Assembly: GCA_937901905.1 (NCBI GenBank)
Contig: CALDIF010000020.1
Coordinates: 1-37,063 of the forward strand
DNA from: an uncultured Porphyromonadaceae bacterium
Lineage (GTDB): Bacteria > Bacteroidota > Bacteroidia > Bacteroidales > Muribaculaceae
Reading direction: 5' to 3'
Length of the DNA stretch: 37,063 nucleotides
Positions 1 through 8,670 of this stretch are shown here, piece by piece (within the stretch, counting starts at the first letter, position 1; the number at the start of each line of letters is the position of its first letter). A model generated the notes under the pieces. The model made no database searches. It saw nothing but the letters and a program-made list of their open reading frames with translations, and was not told where the DNA came from. The position numbers were made by a program, and so were the translations under genes.

Positions 1-1046
1 ACGCTCCCGAGGAGAAGGAGCGTGGTATCACGATCAACACAGCTCACGTTGAGTATGAGACCAAGAACCGTCACTATGCACACGTGGATTGCCCCGGACA
101 CGCCGATTACGTGAAGAACATGGTTACCGGTGCTGCCCAGATGGACGGTGCTATCGTGGTGGTTGCCGCTACCGACGGTGTGATGCCCCAAACTGCTGAG
201 CACATCTTGTTGGCTCGTCAGGTGAACGTGCCTCGCTTGGTTATCTTCTTGAACAAGTGCGATAGCCCCGATGTTGACGAGGAGATGATTGAACTCGTTG
301 AGATGGACGTTCGCGACCTTCTTTCGAAGTATGAGTTCGACGGTGACAACACCCCGATTATCCGTGGTTCGGCTCTCGGCGCATTGCAAGGCGATGAGAA
401 GTGGGAGAAGACCGTGCTCGAGTTGATGGAGGCTGTTGACAGTTGGATTCCTCTGCCCCCGCGCGATATTGATAAACCCTTCTTGATGCCTGTTGAGGAC
501 GTGTTCTCGATCACCGGTCGTGGTACTGTTGCCACCGGTCGTATCGAAACCGGTATCATCAAGGTTGGTGACGAGGTTCAAATCATGGGCTTGGGAGCCG
601 AGATGAAGAGCGTTGTTACCGGTGTTGAGATGTTCCGCAAGTTGCTTGACCAGGGTGAAGCGGGTGATAACGTGGGTCTGTTGCTCCGCGGTATCGACTA
701 CAAGACCATCAAGCGCGGTATGGTTATCTGCCATCCGGGTATGGTGAAGCCCCACGATCACTTCAAGGCTTCTATCTACGTGTTGAAGAAGGAAGAGGGT
801 GGTCGTCACACTCCGTTCCACAACAAGTATCGTCCGCAGTTCTACATCCGCACTCTTGACGTGACCGGTGAGATCAAGTTGCCTGAGGGCATCGAGATGG
901 TGATGCCGGGTGACAACGTTGAGATTGAGGTTAGCCTCATTCAACCGGTTGCTTGCAGCGAGGGTCTTCGTTTCGCTATCCGCGAGGGTGGTCGTACCGT
1001 GGGTTCGGGTCAGATCACTAAGATCCTTGAGGATATTCACGAGTAA
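1..1046 (+). CDS. tuf: Elongation factor Tu, 5' truncated by window edge
   Basis: EF-Tu is the GTPase that delivers aminoacyl-tRNA to the ribosomal A site. The reading frame is open from base 3 to a TAA at 1044-1046 and gives 347 residues. The family is about 395 residues long, so roughly the first 48, including the P-loop, lie outside the window. Visible G-domain motifs are the switch I end RGITINTAHVEYE, the G3 motif DCPGHADY, the G4 motif NKCD and the G5-like motif RGSALGAL. Domains 2 and 3 follow (GRGTVATGRIETG, then TPFHNKYRPQFYIRTLDVTG and a C-terminus with VGSGQITKI). The first ATG in view (base 84) is internal and is not the start. The gene is followed by a hairpin terminator and then tRNA-Trp and secE, the usual Bacteroidetes order. 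The truncation is only the window boundary; nothing suggests a pseudogene. Confidence 0.98.
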   Translation, partial: APEEKERGITINTAHVEYETKNRHYAHVDCPGHADYVKNMVTGAAQMDGAIVVVAATDGVMPQTAEHILLARQVNVPRLVIFLNKCDSPDVDEEMIELVEMDVRDLLSKYEFDGDNTPIIRGSALGALQGDEKWEKTVLELMEAVDSWIPLPPRDIDKPFLMPVEDVFSITGRGTVATGRIETGIIKVGDEVQIMGLGAEMKSVVTGVEMFRKLLDQGEAGDNVGLLLRGIDYKTIKRGMVICHPGMVKPHDHFKASIYVLKKEEGGRHTPFHNKYRPQFYIRTLDVTGEIKLPEGIEMVMPGDNVEIEVSLIQPVACSEGLRFAIREGGRTVGSGQITKILEDIHE

Positions 1047-1071
1047 TCAACCTGTTACAAGGATAATCAAG

Positions 1072-1113
1072 ACAGCGGGCGACAAGCCTTGCGGCATAGT
1101 CGCTCGCTGTTTT
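1072..1113 (+). terminator. Rho-independent terminator after tuf
   Basis: An 11-bp stem (1072-1082 with 1100-1110, one G-U pair) closes a 17-nt loop and is followed by a short T run just before tRNA-Trp. It lies 26 bases after the tuf stop, where a terminator or processing hairpin is expected. Confidence 0.75.
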
Positions 1114-1115
1114 AC

Positions 1116-1188
1116 ACGGGAATAGCTCAGTCGGTAGAGCGACGGTCTCCAAAACCGTAGGTCGTGAGTTCGAGTCTTACTTCCCGTG
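1116..1188 (+). tRNA. trnW: tRNA-Trp (anticodon CCA)
   Basis: A complete 73-base cloverleaf can be folded. The 7-bp acceptor stem is 1116-1122 with 1181-1187. The D stem is GCTC/GAGC, the anticodon stem is ACGGT/ACCGT around the loop CTCCAAA, and the T arm contains TTCGAGT. The anticodon CCA reads the Trp codon UGG. The discriminator base is G at 1188, and the 3' CCA is not encoded. Its position between tuf and secE is conserved in Bacteroidetes. Confidence 0.96.
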
Positions 1189-1215
1189 CTAATTGTGAGA
1201 TAACAACTACTCAAG

Positions 1216-1425
1216 ATGAAAAAATACAAGATACTGGCGGATATTCAGGACAGTTATAACGAACTTGTCTATAAGGTGTCCTGGCCGACTAAGAAAGATC
1301 TTGCAAACAGCACTGTGGTGGTGATGTCAGCTTCCGTCGTCTTCGCCATTGTGGTGTTTTGCATTGACTTGGTGTTCAACGAGTTGATGGAGTTTGTATA
1401 CAAGTTGCCGCAGTTGCTGTCGTGA
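1216..1425 (+). CDS. secE: Preprotein translocase subunit SecE
   Basis: This 69-residue protein is the small essential subunit of the SecYEG channel in the inner membrane. It has the short, single-membrane-span form of SecE found in most bacteria. The N-terminal amphipathic segment carries the family signature ELVYKVSWPTKKDL (about residues 16-29). One hydrophobic span of about 22 residues follows (about 32-55). The ATG at 1216 is 28 bases after the tRNA-Trp gene. It is followed by nusG after a 105-base gap, and this secE-nusG order is nearly universal in bacteria. Confidence 0.96.
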   Translation: MKKYKILADIQDSYNELVYKVSWPTKKDLANSTVVVMSASVVFAIVVFCIDLVFNELMEFVYKLPQLLS

Positions 1426-1530
1426 CGGCATCGCTTCCAACGCCGGTTAGTGACGTGCATTGAGGTGACAAGTGAACAATGAGCGTGAGAAAGCAAGAGA
1501 ACCTAACAACAAACCGTTAAACCGAAACAA

Positions 1531-2085
1531 ATGTCATCAATAGCAAAGCAGTGGTACGTGCTTCGCACGATATCGGGCAAGGAGTTAAAAGTTAAGGAAA
1601 TGCTCGAAGCAGCCTGTAACAATAATCCTGACCTGGCTCGTTGCATTTCTCAGGTGTTAGTGCCGGTAGAGAAGGTGTACACCACTCGTGGGGGCAGCAA
1701 GGTGGTTAAAGACCGCGTGTTGTTCTCGGGTTATGTGTATGTGCATGCGTCGTTGGAGAACGGTGTTGAGAGTTTCTTGCAGAACACGAGCAATGTGATT
1801 GATTTTTTGCGTTCTCGCGAGGGCAAGAAGCAGCCTGTTGTGGTGCCGGAGTCTCAAATCCGCGATATGCTGGGTGAGGCTACGCGTCGCGAAGAGGAAA
1901 ATGCCGATTTGTATAACGACTTCATGGTCGGCGAGAGCGTCAAGGTCAATTACGGCCCCTTCAGCGGGTTCATCGGTGAAATCCAAGAGGTGAACCGCGA
2001 GAAACACGAGTTGACGGTGATGGTTAAGGTGTTTGGCCGTGCCACCCCGTTAAAGTTGGATAATTCGCAAGTAGACCGCGAGTAG
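1531..2085 (+). CDS. nusG: Transcription termination/antitermination factor NusG
   Basis: NusG binds the clamp of RNA polymerase and promotes processive elongation, Rho-linked termination and coupling to the ribosome. The 184-residue product has the NGN domain first, beginning with KQWYVLRTISGKELKVKE and containing RVLFSGYVYVHA, a version of the family's FPGYVLV-type strand. A C-terminal KOW domain starts near residue 130 (VGESVKVNYGPFSGFIGEI). Length and order are normal for the family. It sits between secE and the rplKAJL ribosomal genes, as expected. Confidence 0.97.
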   Translation: MSSIAKQWYVLRTISGKELKVKEMLEAACNNNPDLARCISQVLVPVEKVYTTRGGSKVVKDRVLFSGYVYVHASLENGVESFLQNTSNVIDFLRSREGKKQPVVVPESQIRDMLGEATRREEENADLYNDFMVGESVKVNYGPFSGFIGEIQEVNREKHELTVMVKVFGRATPLKLDNSQVDRE

Positions 2086-2231
2086 CGGACAGTTTGTGAT
2101 GAGGGTTATCGTCAACAGTGGCGAAGTGATGTTACGCGCTTCGTTGCGGTTGTGGTGCGCTTGATTGTGAGTTGTAATGCTGCTTGAGGTAGTTTATTAA
2201 CCTAATAAACGCAATTTAAATTTTTTAAGAA
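2086..2231 (+). promoter_or_regulatory. nusG-rplK spacer, possible L1-type leader
   Basis: This 146-base spacer precedes rplK-rplA, where many bacteria place an autoregulatory L1 binding site. GCGAAG followed by CTTCGT can form a hairpin with a 12-base loop near 2118-2142, and GTGATG occurs twice nearby. I see no TAnnTTTG box here. Assignment to an L1 operator is a position-based guess. Confidence 0.25.
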
Positions 2232-2675
2232 ATGGCTAAAGAAATTGCCGGACAGATCAAATTGCAGATTAAGGGTGGCGCAGCCAATCCCTCGCCCCCT
2301 GTAGGTCCTGCGTTGGGCTCCAAGGGTATTAACATCATGGAGTTCTGCAAGCAATTCAACGCCCGCACACAGGCAAATGCCGGTAAGGTGTTGCCCGTTG
2401 TAATCACTTACTACACTGACAAGTCGTTCGACTTCATCGTGAAGACATCGCCGGTGCCCATTCAGTTGTTGGCAGCAGCCAAGGCAAGCAAGGGCAGTGG
2501 TGAGCCTAACCGCAAGAAGGTGGCGAGTGTGACGTGGGAGCAGGTGCGCGAGATTGCCGAGGATAAGATGCCGGACCTCAACTGTTTCACGTTGGCAAGT
2601 GCTATGCGCATGGTTGCAGGCACTGCGAGAAGCATGGGTATAACCGTTAAGGGTGACTTCCCCGAGAACATTTAA
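2232..2675 (+). CDS. rplK: 50S ribosomal protein L11
   Basis: L11 binds the GTPase-associated region of 23S rRNA. The 147-residue length is normal. The N-terminal domain carries IKLQIKGGAANPSPPVGPAL, the proline-rich linker region typical of L11, followed by LGSKGINIMEFCKQFN. The C-terminal rRNA-binding domain ends in AGTARSMGITVKG. It is followed after 11 bases by rplA, the standard L11-L1 operon pairing. Confidence 0.98.
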   Translation: MAKEIAGQIKLQIKGGAANPSPPVGPALGSKGINIMEFCKQFNARTQANAGKVLPVVITYYTDKSFDFIVKTSPVPIQLLAAAKASKGSGEPNRKKVASVTWEQVREIAEDKMPDLNCFTLASAMRMVAGTARSMGITVKGDFPENI

Positions 2676-2686
2676 AAACTTCAATT

Positions 2687-3382
2687 ATGGGTAAACTTAC
2701 TAAAAATCAAAAGTTAGCGAGCGCTAAGATTGAAGCCGGGCGAGCATACACTCTTGCAGAGGCAGCGTCGTTGGTGAAGGAAATCACTTTCACCAAGTTT
2801 GATGCCTCGGTTGATATCGATGTTCGATTGGGTGTTGACCCTCGCAAGGCTAACCAGATGGTGCGTGGTGTTGTGTCATTGCCTCACGGAACGGGCAAGC
2901 AAGTTCGCGTGCTCGTGTTGTGTAACCCCGATGCCGAGGCTGCTGCCAAGGAAGCGGGTGCCGACTATGTGGGTCTTGACGAATATATTGATAAGATCAA
3001 GGGCGGTTGGACCGACGTTGATGTGATTATCACCCAGCCCGCTATCATGGGCAAGTTGGGTCCTTTGGGTCGCATTCTCGGTCCTCGTGGTTTGATGCCT
3101 AATCCCAAGAGCGGTACTGTTACGCCCGATGTGGCGAAGGCTGTTCGCGAGGTGAAGCAAGGTAAGATTGACTTCAAGGTTGACAAGGGTGGTATCGTCC
3201 ACTCGTCGGTCGGCAAGGTGTCGTTCTCGCCGGTGCAGTTAATGGAGAATGCACGCGCGTTCGTCCAAATGCTGGTTAAACTCAAACCCGCCGCCGCCAA
3301 GGGAACCTATATCAAGAGCATCTATCTGTCGAGTACAATGAGCAAGGGCATTAAGGTCGATGTCAAGTCGGTTGAAGCCTGA
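2687..3382 (+). CDS. rplA: 50S ribosomal protein L1
   Basis: L1 forms the mobile stalk at the E site and is often the translational repressor of its own operon. The 231-residue product is full length. Family signatures include VDIDVRLGVDPRKANQMVRG in domain I and GKLGPLGRILGPRGLMPNPK in domain II. A GTVTPDVAKAV segment follows. The short gaps to rplK (11 bases) and rplJ (30 bases) indicate one operon. Confidence 0.98.
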   Translation: MGKLTKNQKLASAKIEAGRAYTLAEAASLVKEITFTKFDASVDIDVRLGVDPRKANQMVRGVVSLPHGTGKQVRVLVLCNPDAEAAAKEAGADYVGLDEYIDKIKGGWTDVDVIITQPAIMGKLGPLGRILGPRGLMPNPKSGTVTPDVAKAVREVKQGKIDFKVDKGGIVHSSVGKVSFSPVQLMENARAFVQMLVKLKPAAAKGTYIKSIYLSSTMSKGIKVDVKSVEA

Positions 3383-3412
3383 GCGTAGTCAAACAGTTAA
3401 AGCATTGTAACG

Positions 3413-3937
3413 ATGAAGAAAGAAGATAAGGGTTTGCTGATTGACAAGATCAAAGAGATTTTGTCGCAGTACAGTGTCATTTATCTGGCGGACATCAATA
3501 TGTTGGATGCCGAGCGTACGAGCGCATTCCGTCGCGAAGCGTTCAAGCAGGGCATCAAGGTGTACTGTGTGAAGAACACGTTGTTGCACAAGGCAATGGA
3601 GTTGAGCGATGAGGATTACTCGGGCTTGTATCCCGCACTTGTGGGTTCGACAGCGTTGTTGTTGAGCGACACGGGCAATGCTCCCGCCAAGTTGATCAAG
3701 GGTTTCCGCAAGAAGAAAGAGACTATCCCCACGTTCAAGGCTGCCTACGTTGAGCAGACCGTGTTCATGGGCGAGGAGAACCTCGAGGCACTTGTGGCAC
3801 TCAAGAGCAAGAACGAACTCATCGCCGACATCGTGGCGTTGCTTCAATCGCCTGCCAAGAATGTGGTCAGCGCGTTGCAAAGTGGCGGCACCAAGTTGCA
3901 TGGTGTTCTTGAAACTTTATCAAAGAAAGAAGACTAA
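3413..3937 (+). CDS. rplJ: 50S ribosomal protein L10
   Basis: L10 anchors the L7/L12 dimers to the ribosome. The 174-residue product starts with the N-terminal globular domain (KKEDKGLLIDKIKEILSQYS) and ends with the C-terminal helix that binds L12 (ALLQSPAKNVVSALQSGG). The 30-base gap to rplA leaves no room for the L10 leader RNA that many bacteria have upstream of rplJ. Autoregulation, if present, must act elsewhere. Confidence 0.96.
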   Translation: MKKEDKGLLIDKIKEILSQYSVIYLADINMLDAERTSAFRREAFKQGIKVYCVKNTLLHKAMELSDEDYSGLYPALVGSTALLLSDTGNAPAKLIKGFRKKKETIPTFKAAYVEQTVFMGEENLEALVALKSKNELIADIVALLQSPAKNVVSALQSGGTKLHGVLETLSKKED

Positions 3938-3975
3938 CAAACAAGAAACATTAACAATTTTAAACGAACAATACA

Positions 3976-4353
3976 ATGGCAGATTTGAAAGCATTTGCAG
4001 AACAGTTAGTTAACCTTACAGTTAAGGAAGTTAACGAACTCGCACAGATCTTGAAGGACGAGTACGGCATCGAGCCCGCTGCTGCTGCAGTGGCTGTAGC
4101 AGCCGGTCCCGCTGCGGGCGCTGCTCCCGCCGAGGAGGAGAAGACATCGTTTGACGTGGTCTTGAAGGCCGCCGGCGCTCAGAAACTCCAAGTGATCAAG
4201 AAGGTGAAGGAACTCACCGGTCTTGGTTTGAAGGAGGCTAAGGATCTCGTTGACAAGGCTCCCGGTGTGGTGAAGGAGGCTTTGCCGAAGGCTGAGGCTG
4301 AGGGCATGAAGGCCGAACTCGAGTCACTCGGTGCTGAGATCGAACTGAAATAA
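3976..4353 (+). CDS. rplL: 50S ribosomal protein L7/L12
   Basis: This is the multicopy stalk protein that recruits translational GTPases. The 125-residue product shows the N-terminal dimerisation/L10-binding helices (FAEQLVNLTVKEVNELAQIL). An Ala/Gly/Pro-rich flexible hinge follows (about residues 35-55). The C-terminal domain contains KTSFDVVLKAAGAQKLQVIK and ELTGLGLKEAKDLVDKAP. It is followed by an unusually structured 471-base spacer before rpoB. Confidence 0.98.
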   Translation: MADLKAFAEQLVNLTVKEVNELAQILKDEYGIEPAAAAVAVAAGPAAGAAPAEEEKTSFDVVLKAAGAQKLQVIKKVKELTGLGLKEAKDLVDKAPGVVKEALPKAEAEGMKAELESLGAEIELK

Positions 4354-4824
4354 GACACCTGTTTCCGCACAGGTGAAACTGTGTCGCCCGCACCGACACC
4401 CGCTACTGTAGTGGGGGCGTAAAGGCGACAGGTTAAAGCTCGGACGGGAGCGGCGTGAATGCGCCGTAGAATTCCCGTCCGAGATTTGACGCAAAATAGA
4501 CCGTTTAAGTTTTATAGTTTGCCACACTTGTGACGGCGGTGTTATTAACGACTTGTTTTTGAGTAAATTAAGTCGTATTTTGGGGACGCGCGACGACTCT
4601 ATCGGTTACCGGCTGCTCAACTTGCAGTCTTTGTCCCCTGTTACAATCGCTCATGGTTAATGCCCACTAACCGGGCAAAATTTAGATGGTCGCAGCCGTG
4701 ACTTGTTGACCGTGTCATCAAAGGACGCGACGGCAGATGAAACTTGCACGGCTCTCAACGGACTCGCGCCCAGCGTGAGGACTAAAATCAACGACTTTGA
4801 ATTCCTTTTATTACTCCATTTTCA
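4354..4824 (+). promoter_or_regulatory. Structured rplL-rpoB intergenic region
   Basis: This 471-base spacer contains no credible ORF. The segment ACCTGT at 4357-4362 can pair either with ACAGGT at 4369-4374 or with an identical ACAGGT at 4428-4433, so the two folds exclude each other. Further pairings are CGCCC 4385-4389 with GGGCG 4415-4419, and a long hairpin at 4439-4483. GGGGAC 4582-4587 can pair with GTCCCC 4633-4638, and AGCCGTG 4694-4700 with CACGGCT 4747-4753. In E. coli the corresponding spacer holds an attenuator and an RNase III site; a similar role here is inferred from position. I found no exact TAnnTTTG promoter in it. Confidence 0.5.
4439..4483 (+). terminator. Strong hairpin, candidate rplL-rpoB attenuator
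   Basis: An 11-bp perfect GC-rich stem (4439-4449 with 4473-4483) encloses a second 5-bp stem CGGCG/CGCCG (4451-4455 with 4462-4466) around a 6-base loop. No clear T run follows, so partial termination or RNase processing is more likely than full termination. Confidence 0.55.
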
Positions 4825-7800
4825 ATGTCTGTTAACCAACAACAAAGAGTAAATTTTGCACGTGTCAGGAATCCCTATCCCTATCCTGACTTTCTTGATG
4901 TGCAGTTGCAGTCGTTCCGCGACTTTTTCCAGTTGGACACTCCGACCGAGAAACGTCGCAACGAAGGTCTGTACAAGGTGTTTGCCGAGAACTTCCCGAT
5001 TACCGACACCCGCAATAACTTTGTTCTCGAGTTCCTGGACTACTACATTGACCCGCCGCGTTACACGATAGACGAGTGCTTGGAGCGCGGGTTGACTTAC
5101 AGTGTGCCCTTGAAGGCAAAACTGAAGTTGTATTGTACCGATCCGGATCACGAGGATTTTGCCACCGAGGTTCAAGACGTTTACCTCGGTCAGGTGCCGT
5201 ACATGACTGATAAGGGCACGTTTGTGATCAATGGTGCCGAACGTGTTGTCGTGTCACAGTTGCATCGCTCGCCGGGCGTGTTCTTCGGTCAGAGTGTTCA
5301 TGCCAATGGCACGAAGTTATATTCGGCTCGCATCATTCCTTTCCGCGGCTCGTGGATAGAGTTTGCCACGGACATCAACAACGTGATGTACGCCTATATC
5401 GACCGTAAGAAGAAATTACCGGTGACCACGTTGCTGCGTGCCATCGGCTTTGAGAGTGAGAATGACATCATCAAGGTGTTCGGTATCGCCGAGGAACTCA
5501 AAGTAACCAAGACAAACCTTAAGAAGGCGGTCGGTCGCAAGTTGGCGGCACGCTTGTTGCACTCGTGGAACGAGGACTACGTTGACGAGGACACCGGTGA
5601 GGTGATCTCAATCGAGCGTAGTGAGATTATCCTTGATCGCGACACAGCGATTACCGAGGAGAACATGCAAGACATTCTTGACAGCGGTTATCAGACAATC
5701 TTGTTGCAAAACGATGAGGTGAGCAGCAACGATTCTCAAATCATCTATAACACGCTCAAGAAAGACGACTGCATGAGCGAGAAGGCGGCAATTGTGTACA
5801 TCTATCGCCAGTTGCGCAATGCCGAACCACCCGATGAGGCAAGTGCACGCGAAGTCATCAACAACCTGTTCTTCAGTGAAAAACGTTACGACTTGGGTGA
5901 TGTGGGTCGTTTCCGCATCAACCGCAAGTTGGGTTTGACCACGAGTGAGGACGTGCGCGTGCTGACCAAGGAGGATATTATCGAAATCATTAAATATCTC
6001 ATCGGCTTGATTAACAGCAAGACCGATGTGGACGACATTGATCACTTGAGCAATCGACGTGTGCGCACGGTCGGTGAGCAACTGTACAACCAGTTCGGAG
6101 TAGGTTTGGCACGCATGGCACGCACGATACGCGAGCGCATGAATGTGCGTGATAACGAGGTGTTCACCCCGATGGACTTGATTAATGCCAAGACGATTTC
6201 AAGCGTGATAAACACGTTCTTCGGCACCAACGCGTTGTCGCAGTTCATGGATCAGACCAATCCGCTTGCCGAGATTACCCACAAGCGCCGTATGTCGGCA
6301 TTGGGTCCCGGCGGTTTGTCACGCGAGCGTGCCGGTTTTGAGGTGCGCGACGTGCACTACACTCACTACGGACGTTTGTGCCCGATTGAGACCCCCGAAG
6401 GTCCCAATATCGGTTTGATCTCGTCCTTGTGCGTGTATGCTAAGATTAATAAGTTGGGCTTTATCGAGACTCCTTACCGCAAGGTGGAGAATTCGGTTGT
6501 TGACTTGAACAACGACGATATTGTCTACCTTACTGCCGAGGCTGAGGAGGGCAAGATTATTGCTCAAGGCAGTGAGGCTCTCGACGAGCGAGGACACTTC
6601 CTGCACAAGCGAGTCAAGTCGCACCTTGATGCCGACTTCCCCGTTGTCGGTCCGGATAAGGTCGAATTGATGGACGTATCACCTCAACAGATTGCCTCTA
6701 TCGCAGCCGCTTTAATTCCTTTCCTCGAGCACGACGATGCCAACCGCGCGTTGATGGGTGCAAACATGATGCGTCAGGCTGTTCCCTTGTTGCGCAGCGA
6801 GGCTCCGATTGTCGGTACCGGTATTGAGGCACGTTTGGCTTACGACAGTCGCACTCAAATTCAGGCTGAAGGTGACGGTGTGGTGGAATATGTCGATGCC
6901 GATGTGATTCGCATTCGCTACGATCGCACCGAGGAAGAGCAATTTGTCAATTTCGACGAGCCGGTGCGTGAATATCGTTTGCCCAAGTTCCGCAAGACTA
7001 ACCAGAGCACGACGATTGACTTGCGTCCCGTTTGCGAGCGCGGTCAGCGTGTTAAAGCCGGTGATATTCTCACCGAGGGTTATTCCACTCAAAACGGAGA
7101 GTTGGCCCTCGGTCGTAACCTCAAGGTGGCCTATATGCCGTGGAAGGGTTACAACTATGAGGACGCTATCGTGCTCAACGAGCGCATGGTGCGTGAGGAT
7201 ATTCTCACCAGTGTCCATGTTGACGAGTACACTCTCGAAGTTCGCGAGACCAAGCGCGGTATGGAGGAGTTGACGAGTGACATTCCCAATGTGAGCGAAG
7301 ATGCCACCAAGGATCTTGACGAGCGCGGTATCATTCGTGTCGGCGCACACGTCATTCCCGGCGACATTCTCATCGGTAAGATTACGCCTAAGGGCGAGAG
7401 TGATCCTACTCCCGAGGAGAAGTTGTTGCGTGCAATCTTCGGAGACAAGGCGGGCGATGTGAAAGACGCATCATTGAAAGCAAATCCGTCGCTCAAGGGC
7501 GTGATTATCGGCACTCGCTTGTACGCACGTGCTACACGCAAGCCCCGTCAACGTGGCGGTGACCCGTTGTTGCAACAACTCGACAGCGAGCATGAGGCCC
7601 GTCAAAACGAGTTGCGCGAATTGTTCCTCGACAAGTTGACCACGCTCACTGCCGGCAAGAAGAGCGAGGGAGTCCACGACTTCATGGACACCGAGTTGAT
7701 TGCCAAGGGTGTTGCTTTCAAGCGTGAGGTATTTGCAGCAATTGAGGACTATGAGTCGGTAAACTTGAGCGATTGGACAACCGATGCTCATTGCAACGAA

Positions 7801-8634
7801 CTCATTCGTGCTTGTGTGATGAACTACTTGCGCAAGAGCAAAGCGATGCTCGCCGAGTTGCGCCGTAAGAAAAACGACATCTCTGTCGGTGATGAATTAC
7901 CCTCGGGTATCATTCAATTGGCTAAAGTCTACGTTGCCAAGAAGCGTAAAATCGGTGTCGGCGACAAGATGGCAGGTCGTCACGGTAACAAGGGTATCGT
8001 GTCGCGCGTTGTGCGTCAGGAAGACATGCCGTTCCTTGCCGACGGAACACCGGTTGACCTCGTTCTTAACCCCTTGGGCGTGCCCTCGCGCATGAACCTC
8101 GGTCAGGTGTTCGAGGCTGTCCTCGGTTGGGCGGGTCGCGAGTTAGACGTGAAGTTTGCAACGCCCATCTTTGACGGTGCAACACTTGACGACCTGAACG
8201 AGTGGACCGACAAGGCCGGTCTGCCGCGTGGCGGTCAAACCCAGTTGTACGATGGTGCGACAGGCGAACCGTTCGACCAGAAAGCAACAGTCGGTGTGAC
8301 TTACTTCCTCAAGTTGGGTCACATGGTCGAAGACAAGATGCACGCACGCTCTATCGGTCCGTACTCTCTTATCACCCAACAGCCGTTGGGCGGTAAGGCG
8401 CAGTTCGGCGGTCAACGCTTCGGTGAGATGGAGGTGTGGGCACTCGAGGCATTCGGTGCCAGCCATGTGCTGCAAGAGATCTTGACCATCAAGAGCGATG
8501 ATGTGGTGGGTCGCAGCAAGGCTTACGAGGCAATAGTGAAGGGCGATCCCATGCCCGAGCCTAACATCCCCGAGTCGCTCAACGTGTTGCTGCATGAGTT
8601 GCGTGGCTTGTGCTTGAGCGTGAAACTCGACTAA
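4825..8634 (+). CDS. rpoB: DNA-directed RNA polymerase subunit beta
   Basis: This is the beta subunit of RNA polymerase, 1269 residues, the length expected for Bacteroidales. The rifampicin region is easy to locate: SQFMDQTNPLAEITHKRR begins at residue 472, followed by SALGPGGLSRERAGFEVRDV and LCPIETPEGPNIGLI. The residues equivalent to E. coli D516, H526 and S531 are D, H and S, so no common resistance change is seen. Downstream are the flexible-flap region and the C-terminal signatures KMAGRHGNKGIVSRV and GGKAQFGGQRFGEMEVWALE. It is followed by rpoC after 36 bases. Confidence 0.99.
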   Translation: MSVNQQQRVNFARVRNPYPYPDFLDVQLQSFRDFFQLDTPTEKRRNEGLYKVFAENFPITDTRNNFVLEFLDYYIDPPRYTIDECLERGLTYSVPLKAKLKLYCTDPDHEDFATEVQDVYLGQVPYMTDKGTFVINGAERVVVSQLHRSPGVFFGQSVHANGTKLYSARIIPFRGSWIEFATDINNVMYAYIDRKKKLPVTTLLRAIGFESENDIIKVFGIAEELKVTKTNLKKAVGRKLAARLLHSWNEDYVDEDTGEVISIERSEIILDRDTAITEENMQDILDSGYQTILLQNDEVSSNDSQIIYNTLKKDDCMSEKAAIVYIYRQLRNAEPPDEASAREVINNLFFSEKRYDLGDVGRFRINRKLGLTTSEDVRVLTKEDIIEIIKYLIGLINSKTDVDDIDHLSNRRVRTVGEQLYNQFGVGLARMARTIRERMNVRDNEVFTPMDLINAKTISSVINTFFGTNALSQFMDQTNPLAEITHKRRMSALGPGGLSRERAGFEVRDVHYTHYGRLCPIETPEGPNIGLISSLCVYAKINKLGFIETPYRKVENSVVDLNNDDIVYLTAEAEEGKIIAQGSEALDERGHFLHKRVKSHLDADFPVVGPDKVELMDVSPQQIASIAAALIPFLEHDDANRALMGANMMRQAVPLLRSEAPIVGTGIEARLAYDSRTQIQAEGDGVVEYVDADVIRIRYDRTEEEQFVNFDEPVREYRLPKFRKTNQSTTIDLRPVCERGQRVKAGDILTEGYSTQNGELALGRNLKVAYMPWKGYNYEDAIVLNERMVREDILTSVHVDEYTLEVRETKRGMEELTSDIPNVSEDATKDLDERGIIRVGAHVIPGDILIGKITPKGESDPTPEEKLLRAIFGDKAGDVKDASLKANPSLKGVIIGTRLYARATRKPRQRGGDPLLQQLDSEHEARQNELRELFLDKLTTLTAGKKSEGVHDFMDTELIAKGVAFKREVFAAIEDYESVNLSDWTTDAHCNELIRACVMNYLRKSKAMLAELRRKKNDISVGDELPSGIIQLAKVYVAKKRKIGVGDKMAGRHGNKGIVSRVVRQEDMPFLADGTPVDLVLNPLGVPSRMNLGQVFEAVLGWAGRELDVKFATPIFDGATLDDLNEWTDKAGLPRGGQTQLYDGATGEPFDQKATVGVTYFLKLGHMVEDKMHARSIGPYSLITQQPLGGKAQFGGQRFGEMEVWALEAFGASHVLQEILTIKSDDVVGRSKAYEAIVKGDPMPEPNIPESLNVLLHELRGLCLSVKLD

Positions 8635-8670
8635 CGTGAACACAACGTGTTTTTCAATATATAAACAATC

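Noticed and set aside
1..1046. Truncated tuf as a possible pseudogene
   Set aside because: The reading frame is open from the first bases of the window; the loss is the window edge only.
3383..3412. L10 leader RNA upstream of rplJ
   Set aside because: The spacer is only 30 bases, too short to hold the leader.
6238..6300. Possible rifampicin-resistance change in rpoB
   Set aside because: The cluster residues equivalent to E. coli D516, H526 and S531 are the usual D, H and S.
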